A stretch of 28,586 bases of DNA, taken from NCBI RefSeq assembly GCF_036997615.1, contig NZ_JAWLQA010000040.1; one strand, written 5' to 3'. The translations under genes and the position numbers were made by a program. Under the pieces are notes generated by a model. The model did not search any database, had not been told where the DNA came from, and saw nothing but the letters and a program-made list of their open reading frames with translations. This stretch comes from Brachyspira sp949287565 (GTDB taxonomy: Bacteria > Spirochaetota > Brachyspiria > Brachyspirales > Brachyspiraceae). Of the stretch, positions 8,727 to 16,706 are shown piece after piece; position 1 is the first letter of the stretch, and every line of letters starts with the position of its first letter.

Positions 8727-9845
8727 TTATTTATTAACTACCTTTTTGACAGCCTCTATAACCATATCCTGTTCTTCTTTAAGAATATCATTATCTATAG
8801 GCAAGGCTATATTATGTTTTGAAGCATATTCTGATACAGGCATATCACCTTCTTTGTATCCTAACTTCTTAACTAATACAGGTGCTAAATGTATAGGGTG
8901 AGGATAATAAAGAGCAGTTGGTATGCCTAATTCATTTAATTTAGCTCTTACTTCATCTCTATTATCTTCTACCTGTATAACATACTGAGCATGTACGCTT
9001 TGAGTATATTCAGCAACTTGAGGTACTTTTACTACATCTTTTAATTTTTCATTATAGTATTCAGCAGCGCTTCTTCTATGATCCATATCAGCATCAAAGC
9101 CTTTGAATTTTTCAAGCAAAATACCAGCCTGTAAGTTATCAAGTCTTCCTGTAGTTCCTAATTTAACATGTATCATTCCGCCTTCATCACCATGATGACG
9201 AAGCTGTTTAAGATTTTTATATAATTCTTCATTATTAGTAAATACCATTCCGCCGTCTCCGAAACAGCCTAATGGTTTAGCTGGGAAAAATGATGTTACA
9301 GCAATATCTCCTAATTTTCCTGAACATGATTTTATATTTTTATAACTAGCTCCGAATGATTGGCAGGCATCTTCTATAACAAATATATTATTTTTCTTAG
9401 CAATATCTAATATAACATCATAATTAGCACATTGTCCGAATAAATTAACCGGTATAATAGCAGCAGTGTTTTTATTGATTAAACTTTCAAGCTTTTTTAC
9501 ATCCATATTAAAATATTCATCGATATCGCAAACTCTTACTTTCATTCCTAAGAAAGCAGGTGCCTCAGCAGTTGAGAAGAATGTCATAGCAGGAACTATA
9601 ACTTCTTTTTGAGAATGATCCTCACCAGCATTGAATCCTAATGCTAAAAGTGAAAGCACTAAACCAACATGCCCAGATGATACACCTACAGCATATTTAG
9701 CTCCTGTATAATTTGATAATTCCTTTTCTAATTCATCTAATTCCGCACCAAATACAAATTGGCTTCTTTCTATAATAGAGGATATTTTTTTATCAATAGC
9801 TTCTTTTCTCTTTTCGTATCCTCTGTAAAGGTTCATATATTTCAT
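8727..9845 (-). CDS. DegT/DnrJ/EryC1/StrS-family PLP aminotransferase
   Basis: 372 aa, typical for this family of sugar-nucleotide aminotransferases. PLP-site features: 'GVSSGHVGLVLSL' (54-66), D159 and Q162 in 'VIEDACQSFGA', and catalytic K190 in 'SFFPAKPLGCFGDGG'. The C-terminal 'HAQYVIQ' and 'IPTALYYPHPIHL' blocks are also typical. It would transfer an amino group to a keto sugar for surface polysaccharide or glycan synthesis. It stands alone, with its own promoter and terminator and no other sugar-biosynthesis genes beside it, so the substrate cannot be named. AAAGGA precedes the start. Confidence 0.9.
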   Translation of the reverse strand: MKYMNLYRGYEKRKEAIDKKISSIIERSQFVFGAELDELEKELSNYTGAKYAVGVSSGHVGLVLSLLALGFNAGEDHSQKEVIVPAMTFFSTAEAPAFLGMKVRVCDIDEYFNMDVKKLESLINKNTAAIIPVNLFGQCANYDVILDIAKKNNIFVIEDACQSFGASYKNIKSCSGKLGDIAVTSFFPAKPLGCFGDGGMVFTNNEELYKNLKQLRHHGDEGGMIHVKLGTTGRLDNLQAGILLEKFKGFDADMDHRRSAAEYYNEKLKDVVKVPQVAEYTQSVHAQYVIQVEDNRDEVRAKLNELGIPTALYYPHPIHLAPVLVKKLGYKEGDMPVSEYASKHNIALPIDNDILKEEQDMVIEAVKKVVNK

Positions 9846-9881
9846 AAAAAATCCTTTATAAAAAAATAAAATAACAGTTAA

Positions 9882-9909
9882 ATTGTATTCAAAATAGAAT
9901 TAATGTCAA
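9882..9909 (-). promoter_or_regulatory. Predicted promoter of the DegT-family gene
   Basis: On the minus strand TTGACA (9909-9904), a 16-bp spacer and TACAAT (9887-9882), upstream of the start at 9845. Confidence 0.65.
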
Positions 9910-9930
9910 TATTTTTATATTTTAAAAAAC

Positions 9931-9958
9931 TTGACAATGAGGCTTATTTTTCTATACT
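9931..9958 (+). promoter_or_regulatory. Predicted promoter of the anti-sigma-like gene
   Basis: TTGACA (9931-9936), a 16-bp spacer and TATACT (9953-9958). It is divergent from the DegT promoter and about 48 bp before the ATG at 10007. Confidence 0.65.
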
Positions 9959-10006
9959 TTATAGTTATATATAATGTAATTAGTTATAGTATTATAGAGT
10001 TGAACT

Positions 10007-10438
10007 ATGAGTATAGAATATTGCGGAAATAAAGTAGAAAAAAGATTGTCCCTAAAAATCCCTAGTGATAGATTATTAGTGCCTAGAGTATCAAATGATT
10101 TTTTGGATTTTTTACATTCTAATGGAATAAAAGAGTGCGATGCTTTTCAAATAGCTTTTGAGGAAGCTTTAACTAATGCCATAATTCATGGAAATAATAA
10201 TGATTATAATAAAAATGTAAATATATGTTTTTATATTTATGATGAAATGATTAAAGTGGTAATAGAAGATGAAGGTGATGGATTTGATTATTTTTCTGCT
10301 ATGATATGTTTAACAGAATCACAGGATAATATTTATAGAGATAGCGGAAGAGGAATATTTCTCATTTCTTTATATACGGATGATTTTTATTTTGAGAATA
10401 ATGGAAGAAGAATAGTAATAATTAAAAACAGAAGTTAA
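10007..10438 (+). CDS. RsbW-like ATP-binding protein (anti-sigma/GHKL ATPase)
   Basis: 143 aa, a single HATPase_c_2 domain as in RsbW/SpoIIAB serine kinases. N box 'FEEALTNAIIHGN' (E53, N57), G1 box 'DEGDGFD' (D88) and a G2-like 'DSGRGIFLI' (112-120). Such proteins bind a sigma factor or phosphorylate an anti-sigma-factor antagonist. No sigma factor, STAS-domain partner or PP2C phosphatase is adjacent, so the partner is unknown. It is one of three GHKL ATPases within 3 kb and converges on the Nudix-histidine kinase gene across a palindromic element. The start is supported by the promoter at 9931-9958. Confidence 0.85.
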   Translation: MSIEYCGNKVEKRLSLKIPSDRLLVPRVSNDFLDFLHSNGIKECDAFQIAFEEALTNAIIHGNNNDYNKNVNICFYIYDEMIKVVIEDEGDGFDYFSAMICLTESQDNIYRDSGRGIFLISLYTDDFYFENNGRRIVIIKNRS

Positions 10439-10529
10439 ATTGATTATTGCTGATAAAAATTTTTCTCATTTAATTATAATTTTAGATTTTTAGCATTTAA
10501 AACTATATTTTTTTATTGATTTGTTTTAA

Positions 10530-10844
10530 TTTCCCGCCCTTTTGTTTTTTTATTTTTATTGTATTGATAATTTTATTATACTTAGTGTTTTTGTTAGTAA
10601 AAAGCATGCCCACCCTAGTGAATATCAAATTTAAAACTTTGATTAACGCACGGTGAACGGAATTTTTTAATATAATTAATTTTGAATTTTAACATTATTA
10701 ATATTTATAATTTAGCTTAGCGTGCGTTGAGTGCCATGCTTTTTTTAAAAAACTTGGGCGGGTGCTATATTTTCTAAATAGGTAATAATGAAATATGAAA
10801 TTGTATATTTCTAAGTTGATTAAAAAATTAAAAGGGTGGGGTAT
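10530..10844. repeat. Nested palindromic intergenic element, copy A (complete)
   Basis: Fills the 406-bp gap between convergent genes. Six GC-rich motifs stand out of AT-rich DNA in mirror order: L1 CCCGCCCTTTT (10533), L2 GCCCACCCTAG (10608), L3 AACGCACGGTGAAC (10645), R3 GCGTGCGTTGA (10720), R2 TTGGGCGGGTGC (10754) and R1 AAAGGGTGGGGTAT (10831). L1/R1, L2/R2 and L3/R3 are complementary to each other. Start-to-start spacings are about 75, 37, 75, 34 and 79 bp. R1 ends at the stop codon of the histidine kinase gene. No open reading frame or target-site duplication is apparent. Confidence 0.88.
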
Positions 10845-12395
10845 CTAGTTTTTGCTAGGAATACCAAAAGGCATTCTTAATTTTACTATAGTACCAGCAC
10901 CTTCCGAACTGTCTATACTTATTGTTCCTTGCATAGTATCAAGCAAATCTTTTACAACAGATAAACCAATACCCATTCCGCCGTACTCTCTTTCAAATCT
11001 TGAATCAGCTTGATAAAATGGTATGAATACTTTTTTTAACTTGCTAGGCTTTATTCCCTTTCCTGTATCTTTTACTATTATCTCTATTTCATTCGGTATA
11101 ATATTCTTCATAGTATGATAATTAAATAAGTCGGGTGAGAAATCAAGCTCTTTTTTTTCTATAGTATCTAAAGTTCTTACATTTATTGATATAGTTCCAG
11201 ATTTTGTAAATTTGAAAGCATTAGATATTATGCCTTCCATTATAAGCCTGAATCTTTCATGATATCCTATCAATGTAGTGCAGTTTTTTTCTATATTCAT
11301 CTCTATATTTATATTTTTAGGGTAAATGAATTTATAACCTTCTATAATTATATCAAGTTCTTCTTTAATATTAAATTCAGATACATATTTAGAACTTTCA
11401 TCATCTTTTAAAGCTATTTGTATAAGATTGTTATTAGTATCATAAAGTTTTTTAATGCTTCTTGAAACTATATTAAAGAATTCTTCTCTTTTTTCTTCAG
11501 GCATATTATTCTTTTTAAGGAGATTAATATATCCCATGATTTCTGTAAACGGATGTCTTAATTCATGAGAAACGGTTGCTTTGAATTCTCTTATTAATTT
11601 ATTGTAATGTTCAGCACTTTTTTTGAGGGAATTTATTTCATTCAAAAGAGCATGAAGCCTTTTTTGAAGTATTAAATTATGATTCTTCTGATGTTCATAT
11701 AGTATTGAGAAATAAAGCCTATGAAGTCCTATTTCAGTACCTGCATTTTTTATCACGCCTTCCTTACACCATCTCATAGCCTTCTCAAACGGCACAAAAA
11801 AAGATTCTATAGTTTCTTCCATTACAGAACCATCTGTTTGAATTTCTTTTTTAGGAGTTAATCCTGTTATATCGCATGTGGCAATATTAATTCTCTCTGT
11901 TATAATGCCTGAAGAACTATAATATCTATGTCCCAATACATTTATCTTTTTTAAATCTACATTGTATCCAGTTTCTTCTTCAAGTTCTCTTTTAGCACAT
12001 TTTTTTATTCCCTGATTAGGATTCTTTTCATTAATTTCATCTTCTTCAAGCATTCCAGCAGGGAACTCTAAGAAATTTATAATATGTTCATCGATTTCTT
12101 CCAGACTTTTTCCTGTCATTACTTTTTCTCTATAATAAACAACCGGTCTGAAATTGCTAATCATAAGAACATGTATTTGATTATCTATATAAGTATATGG
12201 AACAATAATAACTGCATCTCTTCCTTTTCTATTAATTATATCGCAATTATATTCTCTGGAAAAAGATCCGTCATCATATTCATTAATAGCCATAAATCTC
12301 TCTAAACTCACAAATCCAGTGTCTAGCTGTATAGGAGGAGATTTACGAAAATATTTAGTATTTTTTACTTTTTTTATTTTTTTATCATTAGACAT
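10845..12395 (-). CDS. Nudix domain - histidine kinase fusion
   Basis: 516 aa. N-terminal Nudix hydrolase-like domain (about 25-230), resembling ADP-ribose pyrophosphatases: 'EFPAGMLEEDE' (110-120), then 'RELEEETGY' (136-144), matching REUxEExGU. The Nudix-box loop is longer than usual: 15 residues instead of 7 between E120 and R136. A coiled linker (about 232-270) leads to a HisKA dimerisation domain with H277 in 'ATVSHELRHPF'. An HATPase_c domain follows: N392 in 'IISNAFKFTKSG', D443 in 'DTGKGI' and 'YGGMGIGLSV' (471-480). No transmembrane segment or receiver domain is seen, so it is probably a cytosolic kinase. I infer that the Nudix domain senses or hydrolyses a nucleotide such as ADP-ribose. 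It follows an RsbW-like gene, 118 bp upstream. No response regulator is adjacent. Confidence 0.88.
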   Translation of the reverse strand: MSNDKKIKKVKNTKYFRKSPPIQLDTGFVSLERFMAINEYDDGSFSREYNCDIINRKGRDAVIIVPYTYIDNQIHVLMISNFRPVVYYREKVMTGKSLEEIDEHIINFLEFPAGMLEEDEINEKNPNQGIKKCAKRELEEETGYNVDLKKINVLGHRYYSSSGIITERINIATCDITGLTPKKEIQTDGSVMEETIESFFVPFEKAMRWCKEGVIKNAGTEIGLHRLYFSILYEHQKNHNLILQKRLHALLNEINSLKKSAEHYNKLIREFKATVSHELRHPFTEIMGYINLLKKNNMPEEKREEFFNIVSRSIKKLYDTNNNLIQIALKDDESSKYVSEFNIKEELDIIIEGYKFIYPKNINIEMNIEKNCTTLIGYHERFRLIMEGIISNAFKFTKSGTISINVRTLDTIEKKELDFSPDLFNYHTMKNIIPNEIEIIVKDTGKGIKPSKLKKVFIPFYQADSRFEREYGGMGIGLSVVKDLLDTMQGTISIDSSEGAGTIVKLRMPFGIPSKN

Positions 12396-12513
12396 AAATT
12401 GAATCTCTTTAAAAATTATTTTATTGCAATAGTCAATAAACTTCCCTGAAATTATATTCTAACTTATAATTTACTCGTTTATTGTTAAAAAGTTAATTAA
12501 TTATTGTAAAAGA

Positions 12514-12993
12514 TTACTCTTTTTTTATTAGTTTTATTAATGTTATAACATTGCCTTTCTTATTAAACTTAACTTCATCAAAGTACGATTTAATCATCAT
12601 AATTCCTCTTCCGCTTTCACGAGCAAATCCATCATTATTTATTTTTTTTGCTTCCTGTTTAGGTTTAAACCCAAGTCCCTGATCTTTAACAGCAATAATA
12701 ATATTATCATCTTCTATTTGCAATGTTATTTCTACATGAGTGTTTTTAGCTTTTTCGGTTTTTAGAAGTTCTTTTAATTTTTTATGGTATATATTTTTTT
12801 TGAGCCAATTTTTTTTAGTTTCATACAAGATATTAAGATTTCCATGCTCAATTGCATTCATAATCACTTCATATAATGCAGCGGCAAATAAATCCATTTC
12901 ATTATTTGGTATATATTTTTTTACATCTGCAGATAAAGTTTCTATCAACGGAGTAATATCTTCTAATTTATTCTCAAGTAAGTACTTTTTCAT
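12514..12993 (-). CDS. RsbW-like ATP-binding protein (anti-sigma/GHKL ATPase), second
   Basis: 159 aa, HATPase_c_2 domain. N box 'ALYEVIMNAIEHGN' (E42, N46), 'DQGLGF' (D104) and 'ESGRGIMMI' (126-134). A Lys-rich insertion (about 55-85) separates the N box from the next strand. A serine kinase/anti-sigma role is inferred from the family; the target is unknown. It lies upstream of the Nudix-histidine kinase gene on the same strand and may share its transcript. The ATG has no Shine-Dalgarno, and a -10 box ends only 6 bp before it, which suggests a leaderless mRNA. Confidence 0.83.
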   Translation of the reverse strand: MKKYLLENKLEDITPLIETLSADVKKYIPNNEMDLFAAALYEVIMNAIEHGNLNILYETKKNWLKKNIYHKKLKELLKTEKAKNTHVEITLQIEDDNIIIAVKDQGLGFKPKQEAKKINNDGFARESGRGIMMIKSYFDEVKFNKKGNVITLIKLIKKE

Positions 12994-12999
12994 TAGAAT

Positions 13000-13027
13000 A
13001 TTATATCATTAAATAATATAATATCAA
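13000..13027 (-). promoter_or_regulatory. Predicted promoter giving a near-leaderless mRNA
   Basis: On the minus strand TTGATA (13027-13022), a 16-bp spacer and TATAAT (13005-13000). The start codon is at 12993-12991, so the expected transcription start falls at or next to the A of the ATG. Confidence 0.5.
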
Positions 13028-13097
13028 ATTTATAAATGAAATATGTTTTAATTGTAATATATTTATATATAGCTATTTTTAATGTTTTTTTATGTAC

Positions 13098-13126
13098 TTG
13101 ACAAGAGTAAAGTTGTGTAGTATAAT
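13098..13126 (+). promoter_or_regulatory. Consensus sigma70 promoter of rpmH
   Basis: TTGACA (13098-13103), a 17-bp spacer and TATAAT (13121-13126), a full consensus. The predicted leader to rpmH is about 70 nt. No DnaA-box cluster is visible around it. Confidence 0.85.
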
Positions 13127-13201
13127 ACTCGAGTATATTTGTATAAATTTTTTTACTATGAAAATGATTAATAAAGAAATATAATCTTTAAGGAGACATA
13201 T

Positions 13202-13345
13202 ATGAAACGAACTTATCAGCCAAGTAAGTTGCGTCGTGCTAGAAAATTTGGATTTTTTAAACGTATGGCAACTAAACATGGAAGAGATGTTTTAAAACGT
13301 AGAAGAAGAAAAGGCAGATATCGCTTAACTGCAGCAGATGAGTAA
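13202..13345 (+). CDS. rpmH: 50S ribosomal protein L34
   Basis: 47 aa, a normal length for L34. It begins 'MKRTYQPSKLRRARKFGF' and carries the Arg/Lys-rich core ('VLKRRRRKGRYRL') that contacts 23S rRNA. An AAGGAG ribosome site lies 7 nt before the ATG. First gene of the conserved rpmH-rnpA-yidD-yidC-jag cluster, transcribed from the consensus promoter at 13098-13126. The C-terminus ends 'TAADE', slightly longer than the shortest L34s. Confidence 0.97.
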   Translation: MKRTYQPSKLRRARKFGFFKRMATKHGRDVLKRRRRKGRYRLTAADE

Positions 13346-13373
13346 AATATTGAGCAATTATTAAGCAGTACTT

Positions 13374-13754
13374 ATGGAAAACTGTTACAGGGAATACTCA
13401 TTGAAATTATATAGTAAAGAGCGGTTAAAGCACAGAAAAGAAATATCAGCTTTTTTTAATAATAGCAGCAGTGTTAAAAGAATTTATAATTCTAGATACA
13501 CTGTGCTCTTATTAGAAAATAATCGCTCATATTCTAGGTTTGCTGTAACTATAAAAAGAAACAAAACTAATTCTGTGGGTAGAAATAGAGCTAAGAGGAT
13601 AGTTAGAGAAATATATAGAACTCAAAAAGATAAAATTCCTACTGGATATGATTATTTTATTATAGTTAATAGGTTTGATAGTTATAAGCTGCCTTCATTT
13701 GATGATTATAAAAAAGACTTATTAAAATTATTTCAGAAGGTTTTGCATATATGA
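13374..13754 (+). CDS. rnpA: Ribonuclease P protein component
   Basis: Up to 126 aa. RnpA signature 'GRNRAKRIVREIYR' (69-82) with the RNR motif that helps RNase P RNA bind pre-tRNA 5' leaders; 'ERLKHRKEISAFF' matches the family's N-terminal RNA-binding region. The ATG at 13374 has no clear Shine-Dalgarno. An in-frame TTG at 13401 follows AGGGAA (13389-13394) by 6 nt and would give 117 aa starting just before the conserved 'SKERLKHRKE', so it may be the real start. The stop overlaps the yidD start (ATGA at 13751-13754), implying translational coupling. Confidence 0.93.
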   Translation: MENCYREYSLKLYSKERLKHRKEISAFFNNSSSVKRIYNSRYTVLLLENNRSYSRFAVTIKRNKTNSVGRNRAKRIVREIYRTQKDKIPTGYDYFIIVNRFDSYKLPSFDDYKKDLLKLFQKVLHI

Positions 13755-13960
13755 AAAAGATTCTTTTGTTTTTGATTTTTTTGTATCAGAAAGCTATTTC
13801 CCCTTATTTAAGACCTTCCTGCAGATATATACCTTCATGTTCTGAATATGCTAAACAGGCTGTCATTAAGTATGGGGCTATAAAGGGTAGTTTTCTTGCA
13901 ATTGCCAGAGTACTGAGATGTAACCCGCTAGCAAAAAAAATATATGATCCTGTGCCATAG
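13751..13960 (+). CDS. yidD: Membrane protein insertion efficiency factor YidD
   Basis: 69 aa. Hydrophobic/amphipathic N-terminus, then 'SPYLRPSCRYIPSCSEYA' and 'LRCNP', the YidD hallmarks, with C24, C30 and C57 conserved. It acts with YidC in insertion of inner membrane proteins. It overlaps rnpA by 4 bp and sits 88 bp upstream of yidC, the standard order. Confidence 0.96.
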   Translation: MKKILLFLIFLYQKAISPYLRPSCRYIPSCSEYAKQAVIKYGAIKGSFLAIARVLRCNPLAKKIYDPVP

Positions 13961-14048
13961 TATTTTTATGTGTTAGTCCATCTTCCTTTTTTAATTGCTT
14001 AACGAATTCTTTTCTGTATATAATTGATTTAAGGAGCTTTAACATTTT

Positions 14049-15920
14049 ATGAGCAATAATAAAAGAATGGTTATAGCTATTGGACTTTCCGCTATAATAA
14101 TGTTTCTATACATGTTCTATCAGGCAAAAACAATGAAGCCTGTTTATAATTCTAATAATATAAATACAAATTCAAATGCTGTTAGTAATAATAATACAAC
14201 TTCTGAAAATACTTTATTAAATACTGCTCAAATGCAAAAAATAGAAAAAATAGAAAACACAAATGCAGCAATTAATAATGAAAAAATTCTTGAAAATGAG
14301 TATGTTATAGCAACTTTTAAAAATGGTTCTTTATATTCATATAAATTAAAAAATTATTATCCGCAGGATTTAGGTGCTGATGCTACAAATGAAATTATTG
14401 ATATGGTAGAGCAGGTTTATGAAGGTATTTATCCTTTTACTGTAACTTTCCAAAACCTATCAAATTCTATTGCAATACCTGAAAATTTAGATTATCAATT
14501 AACAGAAGAAAGTGACGATAAAGTTTCATTTTCTGCTAATGCAATTATAGATGGCACAGAAGTAAAAATAACAAAAACTTTTACTTTTGGAGAAGATCCT
14601 TATCAATTAAAAAACTCTGTTAGTATAGAGAATGTAGGAGAAAAAGATCTCTCTTTATTCTATTCATATTTCTTAGCTACAGGTATAGGACCTTATAGAA
14701 CTGATAAAAATGCTGTAAGAGAAGATGCTACTAAAGCACAATATCTTATAAAAGGAAATGGTAAATCTAAGATACTATTGACAGGTGATATAGTAAAAGA
14801 TAATCTTTTCTCAAGATTATTTGGATTTGGTAATTCTTCAAAAGGAATCAAAACTAATCAAATGAGATATGCTATATATGAAGGTGAGGATAAATGGGTG
14901 GCTTTAAATAATAGGTATTTTGCTATTATTTCTTCTCCTGCCCAGTCTAATAACACAGTTTTTGAAACTATGACTTTCTCTAAGCCTTCAACTAATGAAT
15001 ATAGAAATGATTTTCATATAGCAAATTTAATGTCTAAGCATACTATTAAAAGCGGAGATTCTATTACTGATAATTATTCAGTATTTATGGGACCTAAGGT
15101 AAGAAGGACTTTCTCTAAGTATTATTTAGAAGAATCTTATGAATCTATATTCCAAGAATCTTTCTTAGGAATTAATTTAAGACCTTTAACTTATATATTA
15201 GATATTATTCTTAATGCTTTGTATAATATTACAAAAAATTATGCTTGGGCTATATTACTATTTACATTCTTGTTTAAGCTTGTAACTTTTCCGCTCAACC
15301 ATGCTTCTTATAAATCTATGAAGAAGATGCAATTAGTTAATCCTAAAATAGAACGTATAAGAGAGCAGTATAAAGATAATCCTGATAAGTTAAATGCTGA
15401 AATAATGGCTATTTATAAGAAAGAGAAGATTAATCCATTAGGAGGCTGTCTTCCTATGTTATTGCCATTCCCATTATTGATAGCATTTTTCTATCTTATG
15501 CAGTCTATGGTAGAATTAAGGAATACTCCATTTTTATGGATAACAGACCTTTCTTCGCCTGATAAATTATTCGTATTTCCGGCAGGCATACCTATATTAG
15601 GAGGGTTTAATTTTAACTTATTCCCTATAGTGATGGCATTAACTAGTTATTTAAGTATGAAATTGCAGCCTTCATCTTCTGCAGGTAATGCTACAGTAGC
15701 TACACAGATGAAGATGATGACTACTATTTTCCCGCTTATGATGCTTCTTATGTTCTATAACTTTGCAAGTGGGCTTGCTTTATATTGGACAGCACAGAAT
15801 ATATTTGGAGTTGCTCAGCAGTTTATAACTTCAAAACTTGATAAATCTAATACAAATGAGATAGTTGAAGAAGAAGAAATAAAACAAACTGGAAAAAAGA
15901 AAAAAAGAAAAAAAATATAA
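14049..15920 (+). CDS. yidC: Membrane protein insertase YidC
   Basis: 623 aa, the long Gram-negative-type YidC. An N-terminal signal-anchor (about 6-24) is followed by an Asn-rich linker (35-70) and a periplasmic P1 beta domain (about 80-340). The conserved five-helix insertase core follows, including 'AWAILLFTFLFKLVTFPLNH', the Cys-containing 'NPLGGCLPMLLPFPLLIAF' and 'MMTTIFPLMMLLMF'. The groove position usually occupied by Arg (E. coli R366) appears to be Lys (K410), which keeps the positive charge. A Lys-rich C-terminal tail (KKKKRKKI) may touch ribosomes. The AAGGAG site is rather distant (12 nt from the ATG). Confidence 0.97.
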   Translation: MSNNKRMVIAIGLSAIIMFLYMFYQAKTMKPVYNSNNINTNSNAVSNNNTTSENTLLNTAQMQKIEKIENTNAAINNEKILENEYVIATFKNGSLYSYKLKNYYPQDLGADATNEIIDMVEQVYEGIYPFTVTFQNLSNSIAIPENLDYQLTEESDDKVSFSANAIIDGTEVKITKTFTFGEDPYQLKNSVSIENVGEKDLSLFYSYFLATGIGPYRTDKNAVREDATKAQYLIKGNGKSKILLTGDIVKDNLFSRLFGFGNSSKGIKTNQMRYAIYEGEDKWVALNNRYFAIISSPAQSNNTVFETMTFSKPSTNEYRNDFHIANLMSKHTIKSGDSITDNYSVFMGPKVRRTFSKYYLEESYESIFQESFLGINLRPLTYILDIILNALYNITKNYAWAILLFTFLFKLVTFPLNHASYKSMKKMQLVNPKIERIREQYKDNPDKLNAEIMAIYKKEKINPLGGCLPMLLPFPLLIAFFYLMQSMVELRNTPFLWITDLSSPDKLFVFPAGIPILGGFNFNLFPIVMALTSYLSMKLQPSSSAGNATVATQMKMMTTIFPLMMLLMFYNFASGLALYWTAQNIFGVAQQFITSKLDKSNTNEIVEEEEIKQTGKKKKRKKI

Positions 15921-15982
15921 TGGTTATTTAACAAATTAAAAGTAATATAAAAATTACTTTATCATATAGAAAGGAGGATACT

Positions 15983-16687
15983 ATGTTAGTAAAAGAGTTT
16001 AGTGGTAAATCAGAAAAGGAAGCCGTTAGTAAGGCACTTGAGGAACTTAATCTTACGGAGGATCAGGTTAGAATTGAGGTAATAGATAAGGGTAAACAAA
16101 AAATTTTAGGATTTGGAGAGGAATCTCCTACTATTATAAGAGTTTATTATGAGGAAATTTCTACAAATTTGGGTGAATTTCAATCTATAGTATCTAATAT
16201 ATTAAAATACATGGGGGTTGAGGCTGAAGTTACTGCTAAGGAAGAGAGCGAAAAAAGAATTTATATTAATATTTCTACAGAGGATTCTGGTGTACTAATA
16301 GGTAAAAAAGGTGCTACATTAGAGGCTTTACAGTTCATAATCTCATTGATAGCTTCTAAAAAATTCAATGATGATACTGAAAGGCATATTATATTAGATG
16401 TTGACGGCTACAGAGAAAGACGCGAAGAGACTTTAAAGCATATTGCCCGTCAGGCTGCTCAGCAGGCTAAAAAGACTAGAAGAGTTGTAGCTTTGGATCC
16501 TATGTCGCCTTATGAAAGAAGAATCATACACTTAGAACTTCAAAATGATAATGATGTTGAAACTAAGAGTGATGGTGAACCGCCATACAGAAGCGTAAAA
16601 GTATATTCAAAAAGAAAAGGCGGTTATAACAATAAGAGATATAATGACAGAGGCGGTTATAATAAATCATATTATAGAAACAGATAA
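15983..16687 (+). CDS. jag: Jag/KhpB-type RNA-binding protein
   Basis: 234 aa with three domains: Jag_N (about 1-50, 'KEFSGKSEKEAVSKALEEL'), a KH domain with GKKG loop (107-110, 'LIGKKGATLEAL') and an R3H domain with R179-x3-H183 in 'YERRIIHLEL'. Homologues (KhpB/EloR) bind RNA and affect cell elongation and division in Gram-positives; the role in spirochaetes is unknown. The tail (205-234) is an Arg/Gly/Tyr/Asn-rich disordered stretch with repeated RGGYN-like units, unusual against typical Jag proteins and suggestive of extra RNA binding. Strong AAAGGAGG ribosome site. Last gene of the cluster, followed by a terminator. Confidence 0.94.
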   Translation: MLVKEFSGKSEKEAVSKALEELNLTEDQVRIEVIDKGKQKILGFGEESPTIIRVYYEEISTNLGEFQSIVSNILKYMGVEAEVTAKEESEKRIYINISTEDSGVLIGKKGATLEALQFIISLIASKKFNDDTERHIILDVDGYRERREETLKHIARQAAQQAKKTRRVVALDPMSPYERRIIHLELQNDNDVETKSDGEPPYRSVKVYSKRKGGYNNKRYNDRGGYNKSYYRNR

Positions 16688-16706
16688 TATTATATGATTT
16701 AATTTT

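Noticed and set aside
10831..10844. Similarity of AGGGTGG to the T-box motif
   Set aside because: Only AGGGTGG matches; the ACCGCG part is missing, the motif recurs in inverted form, and it sits at a gene's 3' end rather than in a leader.
13028..13201. Chromosomal origin next to rpmH
   Set aside because: rpmH-rnpA-yidD-yidC-jag is often near oriC, but no DnaA-box cluster, dnaA or dnaN is visible here.
13079..13279. A minus-strand open frame of 66 codons
   Set aside because: It overlaps the rpmH promoter and gene on the opposite strand and has no features of its own.
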